A stretch of DNA of 64,000 nucleotides, taken from Arenicellaceae bacterium (GTDB lineage: Bacteria; Pseudomonadota; Gammaproteobacteria; Arenicellales; Arenicellaceae). Where the stretch lies: positions 62,001 through 126,000 of the forward strand of contig JAQWNC010000028.1 in the NCBI GenBank assembly GCA_029246505.1, given 5' to 3'. Shown piece after piece: positions 10,867-19,919 of this stretch (within the stretch, counting starts at the first letter, position 1; the number at the start of each line of letters is the position of its first letter). Under the pieces are notes generated by a model that had not been told where the DNA came from, searched no databases, and saw only the letters and a list, made by a program, of their open reading frames with translations. A program made the translations under genes and the position numbers.

Positions 10867-11322
10867 CTATAAGGAGAGGGAGCTTATGTCTGCTGAAGGA
10901 GGTAAATCCTCAAAATCGTCCTCCATCCAAACGTCGCGACTTAAGGACCATGCCTCTTCACTCCAAATCTCGAACTTATTACCCTGCCCAATTACAACAA
11001 TCTTTTTACCTAGGCCGGCAAATTCACGCAACGGTGCGGACAACAACACACGACCAGTGCCATCAAGATCAACATCAGTAGCATGCCCAATCAACATTCG
11101 CTTCAAACGCTGGGAACGTGGATCAAAGCTTGGTAATTGAACCACCTTACGCTCAACAATGTCCCAGTCTGCTAATGGGTATAGCCATAAACAGCGTTCT
11201 TGTGGGCTAACCGTCACAATCACACTGCCTGCAGAAGACCGCTGCAGTAAATCCCGATAACGAGTAGGCATAACGAAACGTCCTTTCGCATCCAGATTCA
11301 TACTATTTACGCCACGAAACAC
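10867..11322 (-). CDS. mraZ: Transcriptional regulator MraZ
   Basis: DNA-binding protein with two AbrB-like MraZ domains that represses its own operon (established in E. coli). From GTG at 11322 the product is 151 residues and starts (V/M)FRG, as family members normally do; a TTG four codons upstream (11334) is the alternative. The double DAKGRFVMPTRYRD and DGTGRVLLSAPLRE signatures mark the two domains, each with the DxxGR core. Direct repeats that could be its operator lie just upstream (11348-11382). Length is normal. Confidence 0.95.
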   Translation of the reverse strand: MFRGVNSMNLDAKGRFVMPTRYRDLLQRSSAGSVIVTVSPQERCLWLYPLADWDIVERKVVQLPSFDPRSQRLKRMLIGHATDVDLDGTGRVLLSAPLREFAGLGKKIVVIGQGNKFEIWSEEAWSLSRDVWMEDDFEDLPPSADISSLSL

Positions 11323-11347
11323 TTTTTCACACAATTAGTGCTTTTTA

Positions 11348-11382
11348 GACACTTATCACCACGATATGACACGAAATGACAC
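11348..11382 (-). promoter_or_regulatory. Probable MraZ operator: four GTGTC-type repeats at 10-bp spacing
   Basis: Read on the minus strand, 5-base units GTGTC, GTGTC, GTGGT, GTGTC occur at 11382-11378, 11372-11368, 11362-11358 and 11352-11348, each separated by 5 nt, so all lie on one face of the helix. E. coli MraZ binds TGGGN repeats with the same 5-nt spacers next to its own promoter; the geometry is the same but the motif differs. The repeats begin within the -10 box and run over the transcription start, as expected for autorepression. A fifth, weak unit (GGTCA) precedes them at 11392-11388. Confidence 0.7.
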
Positions 11383-11408
11383 TATAGTGACCTGCAAAAC
11401 CAAGTCAA
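11381..11408 (-). promoter_or_regulatory. Sigma-70-type promoter of the mra/dcw operon
   Basis: On the minus strand TTGACT (11408-11403) is followed after 16 nt by TATAGT (11386-11381), a good -35/-10 pair about 60-70 nt upstream of mraZ. The predicted start of transcription near 11374 lies inside the GTGTC repeat array. Confidence 0.6.
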
Positions 11409-11564
11409 GCTAAAATTTTCTTTTACATCAAAGACTTAAGTAAATTTTGATCCACTTATTGATAAGTTACATTAAGTTTATTTCTCAACAAACTGAATGT
11501 TAGAGGGAAATATTGAAGTGCGAATTTCAAATGCCTTAAAACGAACTAAATTGATTTAAAAAAA

Positions 11565-11900
11565 TGAGCCAGCCTATAAGCCGGGTTCTGTCTAGGACAA
11601 TCATTCATCTGGGACATTTGTCGCCAAATGCCTCAAGCAACCTACCCGAACCCAGCGCGGGCAACGCCTTAAGGGTTCCTATTTGGTCTTGCTCCAGGTG
11701 GGGTTTACCCTGCCATCACTGTTACCAGTGACGCGGTGCGCTCTTACCGCACCATTTCACCCTTACCAGCACGCTGGCGGTATATTTTCTGTGGCACTTG
11801 CCATCGACTCGCGTCGCCCAGGCGTTACCTGGCACCCTGCCCTATGGAGCCCGGACTTTCCTCCCAAACCTAACGGTAAGAGCGACTGCCCAGCTGGCTC
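11565..11900 (-). ncRNA. rnpB: RNase P RNA, bacterial type A
   Basis: Catalytic RNA of RNase P, which matures tRNA 5' ends. On the minus strand the conserved 5' core GGAGGAAAGTCCGGGCTCC and the following CATAGGGCAGGGTGCCAGG are present (about 11870-11833), as are GGTAAACCCCACC and the 3' core ending CAGAACCCGGCTTA (about 11590-11577). The ends pair as helix P1: GAGCCAGC (11900-11893) with GCTGGCTC (11573-11566), followed by a run of seven T as terminator. At about 336 nt it is somewhat shorter than the 377-nt E. coli RNA. The end points are inferred from P1 pairing. Confidence 0.95.
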
Positions 11901-11945
11901 GCTGAGCATTCTATACCTCCACGCCGATAGGTAACAGCGCTACTG

Positions 11946-12782
11946 CTATTTATTTAACTCCAATATTCGCTGGTACAACTGATTTTTCTTCCTACCTGTA
12001 ATTTGTGCAGCCACAGACGCAGCTTTTTTCGCACTTAAGTCGGACAGCAACATCTCAAGCAGCTCATCCACCTCTTCCTGAGCAGACTCTTTAGGCTCAG
12101 TACCTGATACTAAAACCACAAATTCACCTCGAGTTTGATTTGGATCATCCAACATCCATTTGTATAGCTCGGCTAAACTCTGTTTATAAACAGTTTCATG
12201 TAATTTGGTAAGTTCCCGCGCAATAACTGCCAGCCTGGTTCCTCCAAAAATCAGCAACATATCTTTAACGCACGCCAAAATACGATGCGGCGATTCTAAA
12301 AAAATCAACGTATGCGAAAAACCCCGCAATTCACTTAATCGAGCTCTTCGACTAGCTGCCTTGGAAGGCAAGAATCCCTCAAAGAAAAAGCGATCCGACG
12401 GCAAGCCAGCAACTGACAACGCAGCGATCACAGAGGATGCGCCTGGAATCGGTTCTACACGCACGCCTTTATCATGCGCTGCTTGTACTAATCGATATCC
12501 TGGGTCACTCAAAAGCGGAGTTCCCGCATCGCTAATCAATGCTACGTCCTCTCCCGACTGCAACCGCTCTATAGCCCAACCGGCTCTAATTTCCTCATTA
12601 TGCTGGTGATAAGAGTGTAAATCAGCTTTAATCCCCAACCGCTTTAATAATCCACTGCTATGCCGGGTATCCTCTGCGAGAACAATATTTACCGAAGAAA
12701 GCGTTGCGCAGGCTCGCGTACTAATATCACCAACATTACCAATTGGCGTTGCAACAATATATAACACTCCAGCCTTGGGCAT
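11946..12782 (-). CDS. rsmI: 16S rRNA (cytidine-1402-2'-O)-methyltransferase
   Basis: Methylates the 2'-OH of C1402 in 16S rRNA, the same nucleotide modified by RsmH in the neighbouring operon. From ATG at 12782 the product is 278 residues (GTG at 12794 would add four). The tetrapyrrole-methylase fold is shown by LYIVATPIGNVGDIS at the N-terminus, AEDTRHS, LISDAGTPLLSDPGY and IPGASSVIAALSVAGLPSDRF. The C-terminal KKAASVAAQITGRKKNQLYQ is the usual RsmI tail. It is divergent from lpoA; about 25-40 bp between their starts must hold both promoters. Confidence 0.96.
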   Translation of the reverse strand: MPKAGVLYIVATPIGNVGDISTRACATLSSVNIVLAEDTRHSSGLLKRLGIKADLHSYHQHNEEIRAGWAIERLQSGEDVALISDAGTPLLSDPGYRLVQAAHDKGVRVEPIPGASSVIAALSVAGLPSDRFFFEGFLPSKAASRRARLSELRGFSHTLIFLESPHRILACVKDMLLIFGGTRLAVIARELTKLHETVYKQSLAELYKWMLDDPNQTRGEFVVLVSGTEPKESAQEEVDELLEMLLSDLSAKKAASVAAQITGRKKNQLYQRILELNK

Positions 12783-12818
12783 AATAGACGACACTCGTTA
12801 TACTTTAGCTATTCGAAT

Positions 12819-14822
12819 TTGGATCACAAACATCAATTGAATCATCTTATTTCAAATTATCTTAACTTAAATACCGATCAACGGATTATTGTAATTCCTG
12901 GTCGCGCACTCTTTGTTGTAGTTCTGGCGTTAATTGTCAGTGCCTGCGAAACCACGCCACGTTATGAGGCGCCGACGCGTACAGATATTACCGTGATCGC
13001 TACACCCGGTGCACAAATTCCCGAAAACACAAGGGACGTTAGAGACTCCACCTCAATCGAAACGCAGTATGACCCTATCATATTGGCGCAAAACAAAATT
13101 AACGAGGCCCGATATTTAACCGGCAGGCTCAAAGCAAAAACTCAACTCGAAGCTGCCGTGCTATTAATGGATTCCGGCAGAACATTATCTTCATCAAACG
13201 TAGTATCCGAAATCTCACAATTCTCACTTACGCCTATAGACCAACAAACTTACCGCATCCTGCAGTCAACGGCTCTATATAGGAGCCAGAACTACGAAGG
13301 CGCTTGGAGAAGGGTCCAACAAATCAATCTACAAGCGATAAAGAAGAAAAATACTCTCCAAAAGTACTGGCGCCTACGCGGATTTTTGGAATATCGCCAA
13401 GGGCGAATAGCAAACTCTCTCAACAGCCTAGTTCTTAGAGAAGACTACCTTAGCGACAGGCTTTCATTGTCGCAAAATCAAGAGCAAATACGTGTGATCA
13501 TCGAAAGCCTAACCGCTGAGCAAATTGCTCAGATAACCACCCGCGGCTTGCGCCCCAAGGTACTCAGCAGGTTCAACACATCGCGCCAAACCAATAATGA
13601 TTTACTTTATCCATCACCTTACACCCAAGTCTACACCGCAACTGCGCTCGACAGTTCACCACGAAAAATGCTACGGAATCCCGTTTGGTCGCCAAATGCA
13701 CCACGAAACATCGGATTATTGCTTCCACTGTCATCTCGGTTCGCCAGCTCATCTAGTGAGGTAGAACAAGGCTTTCGAGCCGCCCACAATAACGACCGTA
13801 GCCCGCGCAAACCAAACATACACCTTGTTGACGTAGGCGCGGATACAAGCTTAACCGGACGTTACTATGAAACCGCTATCGGTTCAGGTATCGACTTTAT
13901 AGTTGGCCCACTCGGCCGCGAAGCTGCCCAACACATATCAAGTATCGCAAATGGTACAACCCAAACTCTTATGCTCGGTACTCCAGACAATCCCGCATAC
14001 CGCCCGAATATAAATCTGACTCACTTCGACTTTTCCCCAGAAAATGAAGCTAAGGCAATTGCTGAAAAAATGTATAACGATGGGCATCGCTCTATCGTTA
14101 CATTTCACCCCAACCAAACTTGGAGCAACCGATACCTGGAAAGCTTTCGTGCCGAATGGCTAAGACTAGGCGGCAAAATCAAACGCGAACAAATATACTA
14201 CGGCGGTGCAGTTGATTTCTCAAGAGAGATTCGGAATTTACTTGGCGTTAACTTGAGCGAACGACGCAAAACCACGCTGCAATCAGCGCTTGCTGCCAAC
14301 ATCAACTTTCAGCCCCGACGAGACCGCTCTTTAGATGCAGTGTTACTGCTTGCAAGACCAGATGTCGGGCGCCTTATACGCCCACAGTTAAGTTTCCACC
14401 AAGGTCATGACCTTAATATTTACGCAAGTTCACATCTTTACGATGGAAATCCTGACGCTGCCAATAACCGCGATCTCGACAGCACCATTTTTCCGGTGAC
14501 CCCCGCATCTCTAAATACTGGCGATGGCTCTGCATTACACGCACTGGGTGCTGATGCCTATTTTTTGGTTTCTGCATTGACCCAAAACATAGGTACTGAT
14601 TTATCATTTTCCGGAAAATCCGGGTTAATTACACTCAATCAAGATGGAAGTATTTCCAGATCGCCATCTTGGGCAAAGTTCGAGAGCGGAGAACTACAAG
14701 TCGTTCTCGATAGCGAACAGACGCAAATAAACCCTACACCATTAACACCAGTATTGGTGAACGCAGAAAATGGCTATTTCTACCGAACAACAAGCAGAAC
14801 TGATCGCGAAGCGATACCTTAA
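12819..14822 (+). CDS. lpoA: Penicillin-binding protein activator LpoA (outer-membrane lipoprotein)
   Basis: Outer-membrane lipoprotein that in E. coli stimulates the class A synthase PBP1A. The 667-residue product has an N-terminal hydrophobic stretch ending in a lipobox (VSAC, Cys at about residue 43), a TPR-like helical N-domain to roughly residue 240, and a periplasmic-binding-protein-like C-domain (NIGLLLPLSSRFA, FIVGPLGREAA, SPENEAKAIAEKM). No ATG is in frame near the start; TTG at 12819 is the earliest plausible start and TTG at 12837 the next, so the N-terminus is uncertain. First gene of the lpoA-yraN-diaA-dolP run seen in other Gammaproteobacteria. Confidence 0.93.
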   Translation: MDHKHQLNHLISNYLNLNTDQRIIVIPGRALFVVVLALIVSACETTPRYEAPTRTDITVIATPGAQIPENTRDVRDSTSIETQYDPIILAQNKINEARYLTGRLKAKTQLEAAVLLMDSGRTLSSSNVVSEISQFSLTPIDQQTYRILQSTALYRSQNYEGAWRRVQQINLQAIKKKNTLQKYWRLRGFLEYRQGRIANSLNSLVLREDYLSDRLSLSQNQEQIRVIIESLTAEQIAQITTRGLRPKVLSRFNTSRQTNNDLLYPSPYTQVYTATALDSSPRKMLRNPVWSPNAPRNIGLLLPLSSRFASSSSEVEQGFRAAHNNDRSPRKPNIHLVDVGADTSLTGRYYETAIGSGIDFIVGPLGREAAQHISSIANGTTQTLMLGTPDNPAYRPNINLTHFDFSPENEAKAIAEKMYNDGHRSIVTFHPNQTWSNRYLESFRAEWLRLGGKIKREQIYYGGAVDFSREIRNLLGVNLSERRKTTLQSALAANINFQPRRDRSLDAVLLLARPDVGRLIRPQLSFHQGHDLNIYASSHLYDGNPDAANNRDLDSTIFPVTPASLNTGDGSALHALGADAYFLVSALTQNIGTDLSFSGKSGLITLNQDGSISRSPSWAKFESGELQVVLDSEQTQINPTPLTPVLVNAENGYFYRTTSRTDREAIP

Positions 14823-15112
14823 GAATCAAGGGCTTCGTTTTCTCGATGCAAATTTTAGCTTTCGAGTGGGAGAGATTGATTTAATTATGCACGACTTAGA
14901 TACCACAGTTTTCGTTGAGGTTAGGTATCGGAAAAACTCTTTGTATGGCTCAGCTCTGGCAACCATCGCCCAAACAAAGAAAAATCATACTTACTGCAGA
15001 AACCTACCTAGCCAAACACAATCTTAAAAATATTGCTTGCCGATTTGACACCGCCGGTCTTTGCGAAAATATAGCGTCCCCAACTATCGAATGGATAAAA
15101 AATGCGTTCTAA
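14770..15112 (+). pseudogene. yraN: YraN/UPF0102 family protein, broken by a 1-base frameshift
   Basis: YraN proteins have an endonuclease-like fold (restriction-endonuclease superfamily) and unknown function. The first frame (14770-15027) has the conserved GEIDLIMHD and VFVEVRYRKNSLYGSA blocks and then loses homology; the rest of the family sequence (ILTAETYLAKHN, ending EWIKNAF) continues in another frame up to TAA at 15112. The frames join at the A5 run 14980-14984: deleting one A restores a single protein of about 113 residues. Causes could be a real mutation, a sequencing or assembly error in the homopolymer, or slippage. The gene overlaps the lpoA end by 53 nt. Confidence 0.85.
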
Positions 15113-15142
15113 TACAACTAAATGGTTGATTACCCATCAAAT

Positions 15143-15727
15143 ATGAATACCACTAAAATCGTCCAGCAAGCATTCGAAGAAAGTATCGACGCCATTACGT
15201 CTGCCAAATCGCTTGACCAGATAATTGTCAATGCGGCTGAAAGAATGCTCAGTTGCTTTGCATGTGGCGGTAAAATTCTTATTTGCGGTAACGGTGGTTC
15301 AGCTGCCGATGCCCAGCACCTTTCATCTGAATTACTGAATCGCTATAAGGAAGAACGGCGAGAATTGCCCGGCATTACTCTCACCTCTGATGGCTCGACC
15401 CTAAGCTCTATTGGCAATGACTACGATTTTTCATTTGTGTATTCAAAGCAAATTAACGCGCTAGCTAACCCGAACGACTTGGTGTTTCTCATAACCACCT
15501 CTGGGAACTCTGCAAATATTGTGGAAGCCTGCAAAGCTGCGCACAACAAAGGAGCCTCAAATATTGTTCTAAACGGAAAAGATGGTGGAGCTTTAGCGAT
15601 ATTATTGTCTGATGATGATCTGGAAATACGTGTTCCTGGCACTACCACAGCACGAATTCAAGAAGTGCACGGTTTAATAATTCACTGCCTATGTGAACTG
15701 ATCGACCACCAACTCACCAGCTGTTGA
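15143..15727 (+). CDS. diaA: DiaA-family SIS-domain protein (DnaA initiator-associating type)
   Basis: SIS (sugar isomerase) domain protein of the DiaA/GmhA family; E. coli DiaA forms tetramers that bind DnaA and promote initiation at oriC. The 194-residue product starts at ATG 15143, which matches the family N-terminus; an upstream ATG at 15122 adds seven residues. SIS motifs GNGGSAADAQHLSSEL and TTSGNSANIVEA are clear, and ARIQEVHGLIIHCLCELID is the usual C-terminal helix. Phosphoheptose isomerase GmhA is a close relative and cannot be fully excluded, especially since hldC lies two genes downstream, but the yraN-diaA-dolP order favours DiaA. Confidence 0.88.
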   Translation: MNTTKIVQQAFEESIDAITSAKSLDQIIVNAAERMLSCFACGGKILICGNGGSAADAQHLSSELLNRYKEERRELPGITLTSDGSTLSSIGNDYDFSFVYSKQINALANPNDLVFLITTSGNSANIVEACKAAHNKGASNIVLNGKDGGALAILLSDDDLEIRVPGTTTARIQEVHGLIIHCLCELIDHQLTSC

Positions 15728-15847
15728 ACGGAAACATCTGATGTTCAATCGTTACGTTTGCATTAACTTATCGTTACCAGTTTTCCTCATATTTTTTTCT
15801 CCGGTAAACTTAGATAAACAGCTCAGCTAATTAGGAGACCCGCCGGT

Positions 15848-16462
15848 ATGTACATATCAAAGAATATTGGTTCAATTTCGCGATTTCTTCGCGTAATGGC
15901 ACTCAGCACTGCTATCGGGACTACACTTCTGGGCTGTGTGATGGCCGCAGTGGGCGTCGGAGCTGCATCAATCACTTCAGTCGATGTGGTTCACGACCGA
16001 CGGTCACTAGGAGAATATTTTGATGACAATGCAATTGAAGTAACGCTTAAGCAACATATATTGCGCGACTCCGTACTGCGTACCAATACCCACCTTAATG
16101 GCACAAGCTTTAACGGTATTTTGCTATTAACCGGCGAAATCTCGGATGAAACCAGCAAACAACAGATAACTGATTACGCCACCAACATTGAAGGTGTTAG
16201 ACAAGTTGTTAACGAAACCCGTATCGCCGGCAAAACAGCATTCTTCAGCCGTACTAACGACACGTGGCTAACCGGCAAGGTAAAATCCATCATGTTTAAG
16301 GAGCTTCGATTGGACGCTAACCGTATAAAGGTTAAATCCGAGTACGGTAATGTTTACCTTATGGGAATCGTCACTGAAGATGAAGCCGACGTAGCTACGC
16401 AAATTGCTAGTTCAGTGCGCGGAGTAGTGCGCGTCATTAAAGTGTTCGAATATCAAAGCTAG
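15848..16462 (+). CDS. dolP: BON-domain outer-membrane lipoprotein DolP (YraP)
   Basis: Outer-membrane lipoprotein with two BON domains; in E. coli DolP localises to the septum through anionic phospholipids and supports envelope integrity. Of 204 residues, a hydrophobic signal ends in the lipobox LLGC (Cys30); BON1 spans about 60-128 and BON2 about 133-203. The sequence VTLKQHILRDSVLR and later GVRQVVNETRI show the repeat pattern. A purine-rich TTAGGAGA lies about 11 nt upstream of the ATG. ATG at codon 17 is a weaker start. Confidence 0.92.
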   Translation: MYISKNIGSISRFLRVMALSTAIGTTLLGCVMAAVGVGAASITSVDVVHDRRSLGEYFDDNAIEVTLKQHILRDSVLRTNTHLNGTSFNGILLLTGEISDETSKQQITDYATNIEGVRQVVNETRIAGKTAFFSRTNDTWLTGKVKSIMFKELRLDANRIKVKSEYGNVYLMGIVTEDEADVATQIASSVRGVVRVIKVFEYQS

Positions 16463-16502
16463 CGATTCGTTTCCTAAAATTACCAAACTTAAGGGGCTCT
16501 CA

Positions 16503-16976
16503 GTGAATGTTAGTGCGCCCATTGTATCTCCAGAAAATGCACATACTGCCTGCGCTGAGCTCGCGCAACCTTTGGTGTTCACCAACGGTTGCTTCGACAT
16601 CCTCCATTGTGGCCACATAAACTACCTGTTCGCCGCTCGTGAGCTAGGCAATAATCTGGTGGTAGCTTTGAATACCGATGCCTCAGTACACCGGCTAGGA
16701 AAATCTAAAAACCGCCCGCTGAATAATTTAGAGGCTCGCGCCGAACTAATTGCCGCACTGCGCTGCGTCGACCTGGTCACCTGGTTTGATCAAGACACTC
16801 CAGAGGAAATCATCAAAAAAATCAACCCACAAGCCTTGGTCAAAGGTGGCGATTGGCCAACTAATAAAATCGTCGGCGCCGATTACGTGCTATCCACGGG
16901 TGGCACAGTCCACTCAATTCCTTTCAAACACCATACATCGACTAGTGGATTAATCGAAAAGATTAAAAACAGCTAG
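16503..16976 (+). CDS. hldC: D-glycero-beta-D-manno-heptose 1-phosphate adenylyltransferase (free-standing RfaE domain II)
   Basis: Cytidylyltransferase-fold enzyme that makes ADP-D-glycero-D-manno-heptose for the LPS inner core. The 157-residue product carries FTNGCFDILHCGHINYL with the nucleotidyl-transfer HxGH motif near 36-39, and LVKGGDWPTNKIVGAD toward the end. In E. coli this activity is the C-terminal half of HldE; here it is a separate protein, so a separate kinase (HldA type) is expected elsewhere. The start is GTG at 16503. Follows dolP by 40 nt. Confidence 0.92.
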   Translation: MNVSAPIVSPENAHTACAELAQPLVFTNGCFDILHCGHINYLFAARELGNNLVVALNTDASVHRLGKSKNRPLNNLEARAELIAALRCVDLVTWFDQDTPEEIIKKINPQALVKGGDWPTNKIVGADYVLSTGGTVHSIPFKHHTSTSGLIEKIKNS

Positions 16977-17015
16977 TTCCGTTAACTCTGCCGCTCACCA
17001 GCCCCTATAAACAAA

Positions 17016-18275
17016 CTATTCGATCGGCAAAGCTGCTAATTCAACTACCGCCGGCACTGCAAAAAATTCCTGTAAAAATAATCTCGCCACCATGGCTGAT
17101 CGTACGTACCATTTTTCCTTATTAATAACCAAAGAAGCATACGCAATTTTTCTTCCATCACTAGCCTCACCGTAGCCGACAAACCAATCATGGCGGCCAC
17201 GCGGAGAATAACCTGTCAACGAACCTGTTTTACCTCCCACACTGACCTCTCTAAGGTTCGGTTCTTTCCTATAATTAGTAAACGAATGTCTCGCAGAGCC
17301 TTGTAATACTGTCGCCATCATCAGCTTTTTCAATGCCAGAGCCGTAGCCGGTTTCATAATCTGCTGAAGCTTAGTTATCTCAGATTGGTACAACGGCTTT
17401 CTTGCCCCATCGACTAATGATTCCACAATATGGGGAGCCATTAACTTACCGCCGTTTACCACTGCCGCCGCCATCGCTGCAGCATGCACCGGACTTATTA
17501 GAATATCTTTGGTATAACCCGATGCGACCTCGGCAATCTGCCACTCATCATCTAAGGCCAAACTCACCAGACTAGGCGAGAGGTCAAAATCACTGAATAG
17601 AACACGGTCAAACCCGAACCGGTCAGCATAATCGCGCAATCCTTCAGCTCCTACCTGATAAATCCCCAGACGCGCAAAAACCGGATTTATCGACTTGGCA
17701 AATGCCTCAGTTAATTCCGGGTATCGAGTCCACCTATTATCTTGATGCCTCAATACCTGAGATTTATACAAACTGGTTGATTTGCCATTATACGGTAATA
17801 CTGTAGTAGGGGTTGCTTTACCTGAATCAATTGCCGCGGTAGCAGTAATTATTTTAAATACTGATGCAGCAGGGTATGTGGTCCTAACCGATAGGTTATC
17901 CAGCTGCTCCTCCCCACGAATAAAACTAGTCAAGGTTCGTATTGCCCCCGATTCCGGGTCAATCGAAACAAATGCCCCAAAGTCTGGGCGATATCTACGA
18001 TAAATAGCAGCCAGGGTGTCATGTAGGCTCGCGTCAAGCGTGTAATTGACGAGCGCATTAATGCTAATACCATCTATGTCCACTTCCATCGCACTTGGAA
18101 ATGCACCGGCTCGCGCCAGTGGGGTAATCCGCTCAATAACTTGTTCTCTCGACACAGGTTGCGGACTAGCTATTAGGTAAACTACAGGGCTAGCCGATAG
18201 CGACTGCGTATCATTCGAGCTAACCGATGACACAGTCAAAATGGTTAGAAGGGCTGTGTACAAAAGTGACTTCAA
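17016..18275 (-). CDS. Exported penicillin-binding transpeptidase-domain protein
   Basis: Predicted periplasmic D,D-transpeptidase of unknown role. The 419-residue protein has an N-terminal signal sequence (about 1-20) and the three serine-acyltransferase motifs: SVFK (S138-K141), SIN (195-197) and KTG (349-351). The region before residue 95 is too short for the usual class B dimerisation domain, so this is a transpeptidase unit with only a small N-terminal extension. The final residues lack a second membrane segment. It follows rppH by 16 nt on the same strand and is probably co-transcribed. It could also be a carboxypeptidase-like or regulatory member; substrate is unknown. Confidence 0.82.
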   Translation of the reverse strand: MKSLLYTALLTILTVSSVSSNDTQSLSASPVVYLIASPQPVSREQVIERITPLARAGAFPSAMEVDIDGISINALVNYTLDASLHDTLAAIYRRYRPDFGAFVSIDPESGAIRTLTSFIRGEEQLDNLSVRTTYPAASVFKIITATAAIDSGKATPTTVLPYNGKSTSLYKSQVLRHQDNRWTRYPELTEAFAKSINPVFARLGIYQVGAEGLRDYADRFGFDRVLFSDFDLSPSLVSLALDDEWQIAEVASGYTKDILISPVHAAAMAAAVVNGGKLMAPHIVESLVDGARKPLYQSEITKLQQIMKPATALALKKLMMATVLQGSARHSFTNYRKEPNLREVSVGGKTGSLTGYSPRGRHDWFVGYGEASDGRKIAYASLVINKEKWYVRSAMVARLFLQEFFAVPAVVELAALPIE

Positions 18276-18291
18276 TATAATTGTAACTAAC

Positions 18292-18822
18292 CTATAGCTG
18301 CCGAACGCCTGGCATATAGTTAGATAATTGACCTAAAGCCTCACGATAAACTTCACGCTTAAAATCGACAATCTCTTCTAGAACATCCCAATAATCAATC
18401 CATTTCCAGTCATCAAATTCTGGCTTAGCCGATCGATCCAGTTTTACGCTCGACTCATCACAATCCATTTCAAGTAAAAACCATATCTGCTTTTGACCGC
18501 GGATACGATTGCGTCGTCGCGCTACTGTAGTAGATAGAGGCCTTAAAAATTGTTGGGGAAGATCGTAATGCAACCAATCAGAAGTATGACCAACCAACTG
18601 AACATGGCTAACGTCCAGACCCGTCTCCTCTTTAAGTTCTCGATACATCGCTTGATCCGGAGTTTCATCTGGCCGCATACCCCCCTGAGGAAACTGCCAA
18701 CCATCATGTTTTGAGCGCCTAGCCCAAAACACTTTACCGGCACCATTAGACAGCACGATACCTACATTTGGCCGGTAGCCATCATCCGAAAATATCGGCT
18801 CTATGCTAGTGAAATCGAACAT
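18292..18822 (-). CDS. rppH: RNA pyrophosphohydrolase RppH
   Basis: Nudix hydrolase that removes pyrophosphate from triphosphorylated mRNA 5' ends and so starts RNase E-dependent decay. The 176-residue protein has [13 protein letters not shown] near the start, WQFPQGG before the Nudix box, and a complete Nudix box at residues 47-69 (G47, E53, R61-E62, E65-E66, G68). GQKQIWFLL and the substrate-side tail are typical. About 8 residues precede the usual N-terminus. Confidence 0.95.
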   Translation of the reverse strand: MFDFTSIEPIFSDDGYRPNVGIVLSNGAGKVFWARRSKHDGWQFPQGGMRPDETPDQAMYRELKEETGLDVSHVQLVGHTSDWLHYDLPQQFLRPLSTTVARRRNRIRGQKQIWFLLEMDCDESSVKLDRSAKPEFDDWKWIDYWDVLEEIVDFKREVYREALGQLSNYMPGVRQL

Positions 18823-19009
18823 ACGTATGGTGAACTATACGCCATCTATTTTTATACCTGAATGTATCTATTCTCTGCTATGACGGAGTACTTATCAATC
18901 CCCTCGAAAATATAGCAATAGCTTGGCTTTCCATATTTGTACCTTATAATCACTACTTCAAATAGCACAATGTACTAAGGCCAACCCGACAGCCCCCCAA
19001 GTTTTTATA

Positions 19010-19696
19010 ATGCCACTAGCTTTATTCGATCTAGACAACACCTTACTCAATGGCGACTCGGACTATGCCTGGGGCCTATATCTATGTGCAATAGGCGCGG
19101 TAGATGCCGCAGATCACCGATCTAGACATGAGCAGTACTATAAAGACTATGTTGCCGGCGTACTGGATATCAATGAATTTCTGGAATTTCAGCTAAAATC
19201 CCTAGCAGAAAACTCCACCGATGTACTTAAGCAGTGGCGGGAGGACTATCTCACCCAACAAATCGAGCCGATGATCGAACATTCTGCAATAGCCTTAATA
19301 AATCAACATCGCGAGCAAGGACATGACCTAGTTGTCATAACAGCAACAAATAGCTTTATCACCAAGCCTATAGCGGAACGACTAGGAATTCCAACGTTAA
19401 TTGCAACCGAACCTGAAAGTATTAATGGCCAATTTACCGGCAAAGTAAATGGGACTCCCTGTTTCCAATCTGGCAAAGTCGAAAAGCTCACCGACTGGAT
19501 ATCGAAAAATAAATATAACCTGACTAATAGCTGGTTTTATTCAGACTCTTACAATGACCTCCCCCTGCTTCTTGAAGTTGACAATCCAGTGGTGACAAAC
19601 CCAGATGAAAAACTAGCTACCGTAGCCTCAGAAAAAGGTTGGCCAGTGCTTCACCTATTTTCCAACTTACCTTCAAACCTTATACCCCACTACTAA
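19010..19696 (+). CDS. HAD-superfamily subfamily IB phosphatase
   Basis: Cytoplasmic phosphoserine-phosphatase-like HAD hydrolase. The 228-residue product begins with motif I FDLDNTLL (nucleophile and acid/base Asp at 7 and 9), has motif II VVITATN near residue 106-112, the conserved lysine in GKVEKL and motif IV FYSDSYNDLPLL around 183-194. Members of this group lie next to rppH in Pseudomonas and relatives. Substrate not predictable; SerB proper is longer with an ACT-like N-domain. It is divergent from rppH, with nearly 190 bp between them. Confidence 0.85.
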   Translation: MPLALFDLDNTLLNGDSDYAWGLYLCAIGAVDAADHRSRHEQYYKDYVAGVLDINEFLEFQLKSLAENSTDVLKQWREDYLTQQIEPMIEHSAIALINQHREQGHDLVVITATNSFITKPIAERLGIPTLIATEPESINGQFTGKVNGTPCFQSGKVEKLTDWISKNKYNLTNSWFYSDSYNDLPLLLEVDNPVVTNPDEKLATVASEKGWPVLHLFSNLPSNLIPHY

Positions 19697-19919
19697 CTTT
19701 TCTAGATAAGGCGGAACATACTGCAAATACTTCCATCAACCCGAGTCATTACCGGGGAATTTGCCCGCATATGAATATCCGAGGCCTTGACCTACACTGA
19801 CGAACTAATTACTGTAGTCAGAAAATCCATAACAGACATGCCGCCAACTTGCGTATCAACTGGTTCTGACAAAAACTCCCGCCTTTAACCATATATTTGC
19901 CAAACAGCGATTGGAAAAA

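Noticed and set aside
14980-14984. Programmed frameshift in yraN
   Set aside because: A5 alone is a weak slippery site, no stimulatory structure seen, and yraN is not known to use frameshifting.
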